NCBI RefSeq assembly: GCF_040654855.1
Contig: NZ_JBFAIU010000002.1
Coordinates: 1-64,000, forward strand
Source: Asanoa sp040654855
GTDB taxonomy: Bacteria; Actinomycetota; Actinomycetes; Mycobacteriales; Micromonosporaceae
DNA length: 64,000 nt
Direction: 5' to 3'
A program made the position numbers and the translations under genes. The first letter of the stretch is position 1; every line of letters starts with the position of its first letter. A model generated the notes under the pieces. That model was not told where the DNA came from. It saw only the letters and a list, made by a program, of their open reading frames with translations, and did not search any database. Below are positions 1 to 9,457 of the stretch, in pieces.

Positions 1-77
1 GTTACAAGTTCCATCACATCGACACGACGCCGCTGGAACCCATCGTCGAGCGGTGGCTGAGGAAGGGATCACGATGA
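1..77 (+). CDS. C-terminal end of a gene cut by the window edge
   Basis: Reading from base 3, an open frame ends in TGA at 75-77 and encodes about 24 residues rich in amphipathic pattern (YKFHHIDTTPLEP...VERWLRKGSR). The tail resembles the last helix of ArsR-type winged-helix regulators, which often read Y-H-x-L-x-P-x-P-L followed by E-x-W, but 24 residues are too few for a firm family call. Its stop overlaps the ATG at 74 (ATGA), the usual sign of translational coupling to the nuclease gene downstream. Confidence 0.5.
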   Translation, partial: YKFHHIDTTPLEPIVERWLRKGSR

Positions 78-2403
78 GGATCAACATCGCCAGCGCCTGG
101 CGGCTGGTACCGCGGCGGCCGGCGGGCCGGCGCCGACCACCCCGGCGCCGGACCCTAAGGCGGATACCGGCGTCACCCCTGAGCAGGCGCGCGCGAAGGC
201 GCTCGAGTCGGGTAACCACTCGTACACCCCGGCCCCGGAGCCGGCCGGCGACGCCGGCATCACGGGGTTCGCACCCAGCCCGCCAGCGGTGCCAGACGAG
301 GACTTCGCGCGGGAGTGCGAGAACAGCCGCGCCGCGTCGGCCGACGAGTACGGGTTCGTGAAGAACCGGTTCCAGTGGTGTCGCAACATGATCGCCTTCC
401 ACTACGTCGTCGACAGCACCGGCCAGCGCACCGGGTTCATGTGGATGGACCTGACCGTCGTCGGCTACGGCCGCGACGACGGTCAACGCAACGTGCGCCT
501 GTTCGTGCGGCCCAACGAGGTAGCCTTCGCGAAGTCCTACACCCCGACGACCAAGTTCGGGCTCGACATCGTCTGCCTCACAAACATCTCGTCCTGCCAG
601 GAGCCCGACGACCACAACCTGACCATGGCGCAGTGGCTGGCTCTTCGGGTCTCCCGCGACTGGATCTCGTTCACCTTGAGCTCGGACGAGACCGAGGGCC
701 TCGGCCCAGAAAAGGTGCTGTGGCACGACTTCGCCATCGAGGCCGAGTACTTCGACGGCGTCTCGGAATTCAACGGCGACTACGGCATCCGCTGCGACTC
801 GGCGACGTACATCCCGAACGCAGCGAAGGCGTGCATTTTCTACGACGTCATTCCCCACCTCCAGTACTGGATCCTGAACGCCGACGGGACGAACAGCGGG
901 CACAAGGCGGTGGCCGAACACATCCGGCAGGCCCAGGACCAGCCGAATACCACCTGGCCGCCCAAATTGGACGGCAGCAACAAGGTGATTCCGGGGAAGT
1001 ACACGGGCGAGTCGAGCGCGTTCACGTGGCTGGAGCGGGTGTCCAGCGGCTCCGACCGGTACAAGGAAAACGGCACGGTCAAGGACTACTGGTGTTCGTT
1101 CCTGGAGCGCGAGGGCGACAATCAGTGCGACGAGTACCCGTTCGCCAGCACCTGGCAGGGCGCCGGACTCGGCGACGGCAACTTCTCGGTGAAGTACGTG
1201 CCCCAGCCCGACAACTCCAGCGCCGGCGGGTCCCTCGTCCAGTACTACAACCGCGACCGGATCCTCTACACCCCGTACGACTTCTTCTACGTTCAGGTCC
1301 TGGACCGCCAAGGGCAGGGCGGAAACTCGGACGGTCCGCCGATTGTCAGCGCGGGACCCGAGATCGACGGCGACGAGGGCTCGGCACTGCGGCTGTACGG
1401 TTCCGTGCGCGACTCGTCACCAGGACTGCAGATCCAGTGGACGGCGACGCCGGTCGAGAACGTGGACCCGGGCACGAGCTGCGTGTTCAGCGACGCGACG
1501 ATCCCCCAGCCGACGATAACGTGCAACGACGACGGACTGTTCCTGGCTGAGCTGACCGTCAACGACGGAGTGAACCCGGCCGCCAGGGCCTCCACCCTCG
1601 TGACTGTCCACAATGTCAGCCCGGCCGTCCGAATCACCGAACCGACGGCCTGGCAGCTGTTCCGCGTGAACGGCCCGATCGTCTTCAACACACCGTTCAC
1701 CGATCCGGGCACGAACGACACGCACTTCTGCCAGTACAACTTCGATCAGGGGTTCTCCGATCCCGCGTTCAGGCCCTCGGTGCCCAACAACTGCGGCCTC
1801 GTCAAGGGATACGATCACGCCGGCATGTATACGGTGACCGCCAGCGTGACCGACGACGACACCGGCCAGGACGACACGAGCGTAATGATCGTCGTATACG
1901 ACCCGCATGAGGGATCGGCGACCATCACCGGGACTACCGCCACACCACCTGGGGCGGTGGTGGGAAACCCGACCGCGACCGGCGCCACCCACCTGGTCTA
2001 CAACGCCCAATACCCGCTGGGCGGCAGTAGGCCGTACGACCCGGAGCTAAATGGCCAGGCACTGTCCTGGGTGGACGGAATACCATTCCGGCTGCAGCTG
2101 GTCGCGATGGAGTGGCTGGTCATCACCGAGGACGGCAACGTGGCCGGCCGAGGCACGGGCACGGTGAACGGTCAGACCGGCTACACCTGGGTCCTCTACG
2201 GCTGGGACTCCTGCGACGGCGCGAATAGCCCTGGCTGCCAGAACGTACCGACCGACAAGGTGCGGCTGGTCATCTTCGAAACCGCCACGGGCCAGGTGGT
2301 CTACGACCACAGCCCGGGCAGTCGCGAGTACGATGTGGATCGAATTTCGCCCACGGAACTGACGTCGGGCGCAGTGCGTGTCCGGCGCTGGCCGCGGAAC
2401 TAG
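74..2403 (+). CDS. NucA/NucB-type nuclease with PKD-like repeats (frameshifted 5' end)
   Basis: The long open frame (uninterrupted from 61; first in-frame start codon is GTG 289) carries a NucA/NucB DNase domain, with CDEYPFAST encoded near 1126-1152 and an aromatic motif YTPYDFFYVQVLD just after. These are the conserved blocks of this non-specific endonuclease family. Two PKD-like beta domains follow (about 1340-1900), then a beta-rich C-terminal domain of about 150 residues. The natural start is probably ATG 74, coupled to the upstream stop, but that ATG lies in another frame. It encodes only MRINIASAWRLV, a signal-peptide n-region, before the coding signal jumps frame near 105-120. The hydrophobic core of the signal peptide is missing, so a small deletion with frameshift is likely and the protein may not be secreted. 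Alternatively GTG 289 is used. The family assignment is firm; the state of the 5' end is uncertain. Confidence 0.72.
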
Positions 2404-2506
2404 GAATCCACGCAAGCGGATCTGTGCGACTGACACCAACGCGGTCCGGGCCGGCGATGCCGCCGGCTCGGACCGGCGCCGAACGGCGCCGGGTCGAGAG
2501 GAACAC

Positions 2507-2998
2507 ATGCAGTCCCTTGGCAGCGTGCGGGCGCGCGTCACGCCCGACCACGGCTTCGTCATCGTGCTCGGCACTGGATACCAGAAGCCGTTCCTCCCCG
2601 ACTTCAGGGAAGGCCGCCTCTGCTACGCCAGCGACGACATCCTGTACCTGATGAGCGCGATCGGCTGGGCCCACGACGACGAGGTGATCCTCGAGGCGTG
2701 GCCCGGCCAACCGCCGCCCGACCCAGCGGCGGAGCGCTCCGACACCACGAACATGGTCCTGAGTGAGGGCCGGATCTACGTCTCGCGCCTGATGGAGGCG
2801 GCGGTGAGCCCTGTGCTCACGGCCGGGTCGCCCGGGCCCTACCACGTACGGGTAGAGGTGACCGGCCGGGCGGCGGTCGCCACATACTACGAAGATCGCA
2901 CCCCGGGCGATCCCCACGCCCTCGAACAGATGCGGGTCCACCTCTGGCCTGCGTCAGTCGGCGAGACCCTAGTAGACGACGACGGCGCTAAGGCGTGA
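2507..2998 (+). CDS. Small protein, possible ComJ/Nin-like partner of the nuclease
   Basis: 163 residues, starting at ATG 2507 behind a GAGAGGA ribosome-binding site; the upstream in-frame extension to 2378 is low-complexity and overlaps the nuclease end. No signal peptide. The layout (short beta strands, a WPG turn, then GSPGPYHVRVEV near the C-terminus) recalls ComJ/Nin, the cytosolic inhibitor encoded next to nucA in Bacillus, whose C-terminal strand reads G-x-Y-x-L-x-x-x. It lies about 100 bases after the nuclease on the same strand, which fits an immunity or inhibitor role. The fold similarity is my reading by eye and is weak; otherwise it is a hypothetical protein. Confidence is for a real gene. 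Confidence 0.6.
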   Translation: MQSLGSVRARVTPDHGFVIVLGTGYQKPFLPDFREGRLCYASDDILYLMSAIGWAHDDEVILEAWPGQPPPDPAAERSDTTNMVLSEGRIYVSRLMEAAVSPVLTAGSPGPYHVRVEVTGRAAVATYYEDRTPGDPHALEQMRVHLWPASVGETLVDDDGAKA

Positions 2999-3521
2999 CA
3001 GACGATGCCGTTGATCTGGACGCAGGCTGTGGTCGTGGAGGAGCGGTTTCGCAGGCGATGAGTCGGTGGGGGACGGCGTCGCGGCGTTACCGGGCGTCAA
3101 GGCCGAGCATCCGCAGGGCGAGGTCGAGGGGTCAGCGTGTCGGCGGTGTTTTGGTGGCGCCGACCAGGTCGGCGACCGCCAGCACAAACTCGACTTGGCC
3201 CCTTTCGCGGATGCTGACCTGGCGGTTGCGTGAATGGGGAAGCACAGCGGCGGCAAATGCCGAGGCCGCGCTGGCCGGCGAGCCCATCGGCAGCCTGTTC
3301 CGCTGACGAGTAGCCGGAGATAGCCGGCCTGTTCCACACATCCCCCCGGTGAGAACAAGATCCAGTTCTGCGAGGCAGGTACTTTAAACGATTTTGGTCC
3401 ATTGGTGCGTATGGATTAGAGAGAGCAGCGCCCACACCCCTCAAATGGATACCCTTGCCAACATGGAAAACGGGCGATCATTGAATCTGCCAAATCCATC
3501 AAAGCTGGGATCCGAGGACGA
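2999..3521 (+). other. No convincing gene
   Basis: The minus strand has a coding-like stretch at about 3060-3340 (REQVEFVL-like helix, then LVGATKTPPTR, a stop, and LDLALRMLGLDAR) that could be a decayed gene, but I recognise no family. Base composition turns AT-rich after 3370, ahead of the small secreted protein. Confidence 0.4.
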
Positions 3522-3851
3522 GTGGCGGCTGCTGCTGCCGTCACCCTGGTAGCCGCCGCACTAACCGGAGTAGCGCAGGCACCCGCAGCGGCCGCGGGAT
3601 GTGTGCAGACCGGCTACATGCGAGACAACACAGATGTCGGCTCGCCCTCGTGGTATGAGGGCGTTGCCCGTTGCATCACGGGCGAGGGCTACGTTCAGGT
3701 CAAACTCTGGTGCACAAACTCCGTAGGCGGAGTCACAACCGTCTACGGCCAACGAAAGTGGTCGGATGGATCGTTTGCACGCGATTCCATCGCCCGCTGC
3801 CCCTATCCTGAATTCATTTACCCATACAGGATCGAGGTGCTTTTGGGTTAG
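3522..3851 (+). CDS. Small secreted protein, function unknown
   Basis: 109 residues from a GTG start preceded by GAGGAC. The first 26 residues are an Ala/Val/Leu-rich secretion signal ending in an AxA-type site (APAAAA), although no basic n-region is present from this start; in-frame sequence upstream encodes KAGIRGR, so the true start could be an earlier non-standard codon. The mature part of about 80 residues has four cysteines (GCVQ, ARCI, LWCT, ARCP), enough for two disulfides, and many aromatic residues. I recognise no family. Composition is less GC-rich than the neighbours, suggesting transferred DNA. Confidence 0.6.
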   Translation: MAAAAAVTLVAAALTGVAQAPAAAAGCVQTGYMRDNTDVGSPSWYEGVARCITGEGYVQVKLWCTNSVGGVTTVYGQRKWSDGSFARDSIARCPYPEFIYPYRIEVLLG

Positions 3852-4015
3852 CCGAGAAATGCTGACGCAATGGAATGGACGCGGGCGCACTGGTTGTTGG
3901 GTGTGTACCCGGGCGAGCTCGGACGTCACCGCATGCGCGTGCGACCGCGGCACACAGTCCTTACCAGTCAGGCATGTCAGGCGGCGAGCCGCGAGCCTGT
4001 CACATCGCCGGCGTA

Positions 4016-5110
4016 TCACCAGCGCGAACGTGACCTGCCGACGAGCTCAGCGAGCCGTGCCTGCAGGTAGGTGTTGGCAGGGTCCATGGTGATGGCGGCC
4101 TCGAGGGTGGCGCGGGCGGAGTCGGGTGTGCTGCGGTCGGCTAATCGACGTAGGCGTCGAGCACGGTCCGGCGTACGTGCTCGCGCTGCGGCGACAGCCA
4201 CGGCCAGCGTCGATTCTCGGCAAGCTCCCCTGTATACAGGTTCGTGACCGTGGTCCACGCGTCGATGAGGACCTCTCTAGTGACGGTGTGTGTGGCGAGG
4301 TCCGCGGCAGCGTGCAGCCGCCAGAGGTCGACGTCGAGCCGTGGGTGGAGCTGGTAATGGTCGCCGTCGCGATCGACCGCATCTGCGGCGTCGCCGGTGG
4401 CAAGGGTTCGGCGTAGTTCGCTGATTGTGGTTCAGAGCTTGCCGGTGGTGGAGTGCGGACGTTCGGCGGGCCAGATCGCTGTGACGAGCTGGTGGCTCGT
4501 GGCGCCAGCGGGGTGGACGGCTAGGTAGACCAGCACCTGCCACGCCGCCGAGCGGCGGATCGGTACCTCGTGTCCCTGGCGGCGAATCTCCAGCGGACCC
4601 AACGTTCGCAGCGACCATCGAGACCCGGTGGGGGCGGTCGCGTTGCCGCGGGCGCAGGCATTGCGGGGTCACGGAGGCCGGCTCAGTGGTGGGGTTGGTG
4701 GCGAGGTGGACGAGATCGGTGGCGGCACCTTCCGTTAGGAGGCAGAGGCGAGCAGGCCCCCACAGGTTCTGATTGGGTTGGTGGCAGGTAGCCGTCGCGG
4801 TCGATGTTCCAGGTGCGGCCGTCTGGCCATGGACCGATCAGGATCGCGTTGGCGTGGTGGGTGAGGGGTGTCGGCGAGCCGGGCTCGGGCAGCCGGGTCC
4901 GTCGGTGTGGCAGCTAGCAGGACTGCGGAACGTTCCGTGCGGCGGAGGGCGGTGAAGGCCTGGTCGAGGCTCGCGCACTCAACGAGGGCAGGGGCGCTAG
5001 CGGCAGGCACGGCGCCCGCAGCAGGTCAACGTCCCCACCGACCTCCTTACCGGCCGCCCGCACCAGCGCAAGCGCTAGGACCGGCCGGCGGCAATAGATG
5101 TCCCCCTCCG
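4016..5110 (-). pseudogene. Decayed BTAD/winged-helix (SARP-like) regulator
   Basis: On the minus strand the fragments read, in order: a divided N-terminal part (GGDVDLL, then SLDQAFTALRRTERSAVLL at about 4940, then IGPWPDGRTWNIDRDGYLP); an OmpR-like winged helix (LGPLEIRRQG..., SAAWQVLVYLAVHPAGATS near 4500-4600); and a BTAD helical domain (SELRRTLA, LWRLHAAADLA, LYTGELAENRRWL). An in-frame TGA lies at 4432-4434 between GKL and TTISELRR, where intact relatives read straight through. A second stop plus frameshift lies near 4142, before the last helices ending at 4016. The 5' end is also broken. Intact members of this LysM-type BTAD family are close to 1,000 residues, so most of the gene is gone. 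Confidence 0.72.
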
Positions 5111-5206
5111 GTGTTCCCGCGGCGTTAGGTTGCGAACATCTATTCGCCGGGGGACCAGCGCTGAAACGTGGGTGATGCGAGACGAACGCTGAGCTACGGT
5201 CCTCCG

Positions 5207-6034
5207 ATGCAGGCGTATGAGGTTCAGCGGGCAACACAGGCAGCCCTATCGAGCGCCTCGTCGCTCGGGCTAACCGCGCACGACGCCGCCGTCCTGCACA
5301 ACTCGAACAAGCTCACCCTGCATCTGCGGCCCTGCGACGTGCTGGCCCGGGTGGCACCGGCGGCGCACCAGTGCGCACAGCTTGAAGTGGACGTCGCGCA
5401 GCGGTTGGCCGAGGTCGGGAGCCCGGTCGCCGCGCTTTTAAGGCCCGAGGTCTTCGTCCAGGACGACTACGTGGTCACCCTCTGGGCTTATTACGAACCG
5501 GTGACTACTCAACCGATCCCAAACGCGGATTTCGTCGACGCGCTCAAACGTCTGCACGCTGGAATGCGCAGGGTCGACCTGCCCACCCCGCACTTCACGG
5601 ACCGGGTTTCTGAGGCCCAGACGCTCGTGGCCGATCACGGCCGAACACCGGAACTGGCTGACCCGGACCGGGTCTTCCTCGACCGCACGTTGGACCGCAT
5701 GCGACGAGCGGTCAGCAACAGCGGCCTCCCTGAGCAGCTCCTACACGGCGAACCCCATCCCGGCAACCTGCTCGCGACCCGGATCGGCCCGCTTTTCATC
5801 GACTTCGAGACGTGCTGCCGAGGACCGATCGAGTTCGACCTGGCCCACGCGCCCGCCGAGGTCGGAGATGATTACCCGCGCGTCGATCACCAGGTGCTCC
5901 GAGATTGCCGGACACTCATGCTGGCGATGATCACAGCGTGGCGCTGGGATCGCGACGACCAGTTCCCCGACGGCCACCGCCTCGGCATGGAGTGGCTGAG
6001 CCAACTCCGGAAGGCAACGGCTCGGTCTGGATAA
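5207..6034 (+). CDS. Aminoglycoside phosphotransferase (APH)-fold kinase
   Basis: 275 residues from ATG 5207; the in-frame GTG at 5168 adds a non-conserved 13-residue tail and I prefer the ATG. The C-lobe carries LLHGEPHPGNLL (about residue 177; catalytic loop in place of the usual HGDLHxGN) and FIDFETCCRGPIEFDLAH (about 197; metal-binding Asp of the activation loop and the downstream conserved Asp). The N-lobe is short, with LHLRP and VLARVAP beta strands. The family transfers phosphate from ATP to hydroxyls of antibiotics or small metabolites; the substrate cannot be read from sequence. It stands alone, flanked by decayed genes. Confidence 0.85.
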   Translation: MQAYEVQRATQAALSSASSLGLTAHDAAVLHNSNKLTLHLRPCDVLARVAPAAHQCAQLEVDVAQRLAEVGSPVAALLRPEVFVQDDYVVTLWAYYEPVTTQPIPNADFVDALKRLHAGMRRVDLPTPHFTDRVSEAQTLVADHGRTPELADPDRVFLDRTLDRMRRAVSNSGLPEQLLHGEPHPGNLLATRIGPLFIDFETCCRGPIEFDLAHAPAEVGDDYPRVDHQVLRDCRTLMLAMITAWRWDRDDQFPDGHRLGMEWLSQLRKATARSG

Positions 6035-6106
6035 GTAGGCCGACTCACCTCATCCACAGGACAGTCGGCCATGCCGTTCCCGCTGGTTCACGTCACGCCG
6101 TGCTGA

Positions 6107-6250
6107 TCAGTGCGGCTCGAGGACGGTGCGGCGGGCTTCGTCGATCAGTTCAAGGTGGCTGAGGCTGAGGCGCCCCTGCCAGTCGTCGGAGAAAAACTCG
6201 TCATTGCTGTTCTCGACGACAGCCGAGACCCTCAGCACGCTGCGACAGGA
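6107..6250 (-). pseudogene. C-terminal gene fragment, family unknown
   Basis: A minus-strand frame ending in TGA at 6107-6109 reads SVLRVSAVVENSNDEFF, then SDDWQGRLSLSHLELIDEAR, with good third-position GC. There is no start and no continuation upstream of about 6250, so it looks like the severed tail of a larger gene. 6250-6450 shows no coding signal. Confidence 0.35.
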
Positions 6251-6450
6251 CCGAGAGCTCGCAAGCAGGTTCCGAGTGGGCAACGGGAAGTGACCGCAGT
6301 TAAGGAGGGGCCGGCCAGAGCGGCATCATGGTACATGTACATATCGGAACGGGTCCTGTTGGGAACACGCTGGGCCCAGGAATAGGGCCACAGGCTGTCC
6401 GGCGGCGCGTCAACCGGTCATCGGTCGGTTTGCAGCGACCCGCTAGTCGG

Positions 6451-7668
6451 TTATGTGCGTGCGCTGTTTCTGATCACCGTGGGTACGTTGCTCCACCACC
6501 GTGCGGAGGCGCGGCTGTCCGGCGGCATGGCCAGGTCGGCTTCGATGGCCGCCAGCCCGCGTGTGTCGCCGGCGATGCCCAGCGCATAAGTGAGCCCGCG
6601 GAGGACCTCCCGCGCCGCTCTGGCGTGGGTGCGTGACCAGGCGAGACGATGGTGGTCGAGAGCGGCCGACCAAAACGCTGGCGGGCTAGCACCGGGCAGA
6701 TGGGAAATGGCCCATGCGGCGCCGGCGCACGTGGCCGGGTCGAGGCCTGACGCCAGCACCATGTTCTCGACGACCCGCCGGTCCGCGGCGCCTCCGAGGA
6801 AGGGCAACGCCTCCAGGATGGCGCCGGCCCGTGCCGGATCGCGCATTACCGCCGGCGTACGCAGTTCGGCGCCGAGCGCGCGGGCCAGCGGGACCCGGTA
6901 AGGCGTGGCGCCTGCCACCTGGGCGGCATGGAGTCGGATGTCAAGGTTGGTGCTGAACAAGATCTCGTCAACGAGCCGCGCCAGCATCTCGTCGGAGGTG
7001 GGATCGGTGTAACCGGGAACGGTCGACACCACGTGCCCCACGACTCGTTCAACGGTGCGGTTGGACTGGTCGGGGTCTGCAGTGCGGCGTGCGGTCACTA
7101 CGCCGGCCAGCCCCGGATCTGCGGCGAAAGCGCGGTGCAGGCGCCGGACCGAGTGGTCGTGCAACGCCGGCGGCAGGCGGCCGACGAGCTCGGCAGCCAA
7201 GGGCCGGACCAGGGTGTGCAGCTTCGGGTCGCTCAACAGGTGGATCGCGATATCGGCAATCCGGCGCAGCTCGTCCGATGTGAACAGCCGCTGTCGCACC
7301 TTGCTCACGGCGGCCAGCAGCGCGCCGCGGACGGCGCGCTCGGCGACTGGCTCGGTCAGTTGAGCGAAGAGTAACGCGGTGACGTCTGGTTCGACTGCGA
7401 GGTCGAGGATCGCGAATGGCTCGACGACGATCGGACAGCGCCTATCTCGGATCGTCGCCGCGCACGCAGCGACCACGTGTGGCCTCCCGCGCGGGTGCCA
7501 CAGCAGCCGGTGCGTCGCTTCACTGCGCAGGCGCCAGGCCGGGCCGTCGGCGATGAGCTGCTCGGAGAGGAGCCGCTCGGCCAACCGGGTCCAGTGCCGC
7601 GGCGCCATCAGCACGCTTCGGGTCGCGGCGAGGAGCGTGGTGAGATCATCCCAGTCGGACCCGCTCAT
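6451..7668 (-). CDS. Large C-terminal part of an XRE-family regulator, separated by a frameshift
   Basis: 405 residues if started at ATG 7668 (MSGSDWDDLTTLLAATRS). It is all-helical and HEAT-like, with repeated leucine-rich segments (AERLLSEQLIADGPAWRLR, TPYRVPLARALGAELRTPAV) and no known catalytic motif. In related actinomycete proteins this region is continuous with an N-terminal helix-turn-helix. Here the helix-turn-helix sits in the adjacent minus-strand ORF, which runs out of frame at 7646, only 22 bases past this ATG. The simplest reading is one gene of about 555 residues split by a single-base change near 7650-7670. Two overlapping, translationally coupled genes are the alternative. 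Confidence 0.65.
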   Translation of the reverse strand: MSGSDWDDLTTLLAATRSVLMAPRHWTRLAERLLSEQLIADGPAWRLRSEATHRLLWHPRGRPHVVAACAATIRDRRCPIVVEPFAILDLAVEPDVTALLFAQLTEPVAERAVRGALLAAVSKVRQRLFTSDELRRIADIAIHLLSDPKLHTLVRPLAAELVGRLPPALHDHSVRRLHRAFAADPGLAGVVTARRTADPDQSNRTVERVVGHVVSTVPGYTDPTSDEMLARLVDEILFSTNLDIRLHAAQVAGATPYRVPLARALGAELRTPAVMRDPARAGAILEALPFLGGAADRRVVENMVLASGLDPATCAGAAWAISHLPGASPPAFWSAALDHHRLAWSRTHARAAREVLRGLTYALGIAGDTRGLAAIEADLAMPPDSRASARWWSNVPTVIRNSART

Positions 7669-8098
7669 CCGGCGCGTCGTCCAAGGCCCGGTCGAGCAAG
7701 TCCTCGGCGCGGGAGAGCGTTGCCGCGTCGTCTGGGTCGACCCGGCGATCGAGCGGCGACGGCGCGAGGCGGTCGGTAGTCTGCCGCAGCACCGCGTCGA
7801 CGATGCCGGTGAGGGCCTTGGCGGGCAGGCCAAGCGCCCTTTCGTACCCGGTGATGACCCGGTGAGGAACGGGGATCGTCCCGCTCTCCCAACGGCTAAC
7901 CTGCCCAGCCGACGCCGGGCAGCCGTGCGAGCCGAGGCGTGCGGCGAAGTCGGCCACCCGTGCCCCACCGGCCGCGCCGCCGTAGCGTCGATTGATCCGC
8001 AACAACCAGGCGATCCGCATGCGCGGATCGCGTAGTTTCGCCAGCCCGAGGCGGCGGTGCGGCCGCCCAGGCCCGGCCGTCGATCGGGGCCGGGACAC
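7646..8098 (-). CDS. XRE-type helix-turn-helix N-terminal part of the split regulator
   Basis: 150 residues from GTG 8098; an internal ATG at 8020 (MRIAWLLRINRRYGG) is another possible start, but the preceding LGLAKLRDPR is typical of the family. The helix-turn-helix is clear: VADFAARLGSHGCPASAGQVSRWE with the recognition helix SAGQVSRWESG, then TGYERALGLP. The frame ends in ...DDAPDERVRLG at 7646, while the partner frame continues the expected DDAP-like helix into the 405-residue C-terminal part. Role: DNA-binding regulator of unknown target. The divergent lipoprotein gene 138 bases away could be one. Confidence 0.65.
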   Translation of the reverse strand: MSRPRSTAGPGRPHRRLGLAKLRDPRMRIAWLLRINRRYGGAAGGARVADFAARLGSHGCPASAGQVSRWESGTIPVPHRVITGYERALGLPAKALTGIVDAVLRQTTDRLAPSPLDRRVDPDDAATLSRAEDLLDRALDDAPDERVRLG

Positions 8099-8235
8099 AT
8101 CACTCAGCGTAGGGAACCCGGTGCGGACGGGGAAGAGCAGTTGTTGCCAAAGACGCCGGAACGCGCAACAAAACGTCTGCGTTGCTGTCGCGGCCCTTAA
8201 TGTCGCGACTGCTAACGGCCATGGAGGTGATGGAT

Positions 8236-8760
8236 ATGAGGAGCCACCCGGCCCTGCCAACACTGCTGCTGATCGGTGCCACCACCCTCGCCGGCTGCGG
8301 CCAGCTCGGGGACCCACACCCGGCACCGAGCACAGTGCCGCAGACTTTCGGCGTCTACCTGAACTGCGGCGGACCAGCGGCGCCCAGCCAGCTACGCGAC
8401 TACAGCTACGACCTCGACGGGGACGGCACCGCCGACCATTTCACCGCGATGCGCTGCCCCCGGACACAGAGCGATCAATTGGAGGTGTTCAGCGGCAGGT
8501 CGCCCGACGACCGCCCGCAACGGCTCGGCGGCGCCGACGCCGGCCCGCTGATCCACCGCGACGAACACGTCAACCTGGACTACAGCTGCCTGATGTTCTC
8601 CGGGCGCACAGTCCTCGTCGGAGTCCGCGATGCAGACGACGAGCCGAACGTAGTGCCGGTCGCCTGGATCGGCGAGTGGGACAGCGCACGCAAGAAGGTC
8701 GCCATGAGGCCAGACACACGCGGCTTCACGATCCCCTGCGCGGCCGCGGCGCCGCGTTGA
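8236..8760 (+). CDS. Secreted lipoprotein, hypothetical
   Basis: 174 residues. ATG 8236 is fixed by GGAGGTGAT five bases upstream, a near-perfect Shine-Dalgarno. The signal peptide ends in a lipobox, TTLAGCG, so Cys about 21 would be lipidated and the protein anchored outside the membrane. The mature part includes YDLDGDGTADHF, an EF-hand-like or FG-GAP-like DxDxDG loop that may bind calcium, and a VPVAWIGEWD strand. Four further cysteines could pair. No enzyme motif. It is divergent from the split XRE regulator. Confidence 0.75.
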   Translation: MRSHPALPTLLLIGATTLAGCGQLGDPHPAPSTVPQTFGVYLNCGGPAAPSQLRDYSYDLDGDGTADHFTAMRCPRTQSDQLEVFSGRSPDDRPQRLGGADAGPLIHRDEHVNLDYSCLMFSGRTVLVGVRDADDEPNVVPVAWIGEWDSARKKVAMRPDTRGFTIPCAAAAPR

Positions 8761-8970
8761 CAACCCCTTGATCGGGAGTTCCATGTGACGGGTCAACGAG
8801 GGCGCTCGTCGCCCACCTGCTGGTAGTCACGATCGCGTGCGTCGGCTTCGACGCGGCGTCACCATCGACCGCGAACGCGGCGCGCTTTGCGGGAACTGGC
8901 TTCTGAAGGCAGAGGTCTGTGCCTAAACAAGGCGCCGACCGGACCCATCCGTCGTCTCATGCCCACATCA
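8761..8970 (+). other. Possible signal-peptide remnant
   Basis: From about 8806 the plus strand reads ALVAHLLVVTIACVGFDAAS..., a signal-peptide-like hydrophobic stretch, but no usable start precedes it and a stop follows at about 8905. It is probably a leftover 5' end of a lost secreted protein gene. Confidence 0.25.
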
Positions 8971-9300
8971 TCATCTACCCCACACCCGAGGCCCACCGGG
9001 CGAACAGATCAGCACGCGTCGTTGGATCAACTGGCAGAGCCTGCTGTCCCACCGTTCCGCTTCGTCGAGGCAGTCTCGCCGGATGATTTCGGCGTAGTTC
9101 TTCGCCGCGTGGGGGGAGAACCCGACCGCGCGGTGTTGATCGGCCAGGTCGTCGATTCGTGGGCAGGTCTGAACGACGATCATTTGGGCGGCGCGTTCCT
9201 GTGCCGGCGCGGCGCTTGCGGGCAGCGCGCCCAGCAACAATGAAGCCGCTGCCACAGTTGTGGCGGTGACGATACTTGTCGTGCGGAGTTGACATGACAT
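8971..9300 (-). CDS. Small secreted protein, function unknown
   Basis: 109 residues from ATG 9300 with GAGGAG eight bases upstream. A clear signal peptide (basic/polar start, then VTATTVAAASLLLGALPASA with an ASA cleavage site near residue 30) leaves a mature protein of about 79 residues. It has four cysteines (QTCP, RDCL, RLCQ, LICS) and an otherwise charged helical composition (DDLADQHRAVG, AAKNYAEIIRRDCLDEAERW). I do not recognise a family. The cysteine count suggests a disulfide-stabilised exported factor. Confidence 0.72.
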   Translation of the reverse strand: MSCQLRTTSIVTATTVAAASLLLGALPASAAPAQERAAQMIVVQTCPRIDDLADQHRAVGFSPHAAKNYAEIIRRDCLDEAERWDSRLCQLIQRRVLICSPGGPRVWGR

Positions 9301-9457
9301 TGGAGTCTCCTCGGGTCATGTGCGTTGTGATCGCACTTCACGCGCGATGTCTCCTCGGACGGTAGGCAAGACTGGTCGGCTACGAATCCGTGGAACCCCG
9401 TGTCGAATCCCCACACCGTGGCGGTCATGTCACGAGGGGTTCGGGCGCCTGCGTCGT

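Noticed and set aside
5168..5206. GTG 5168 as start of the APH-fold kinase
   Set aside because: The added 13 residues look non-coding, while ATG 5207 gives a normal family start.
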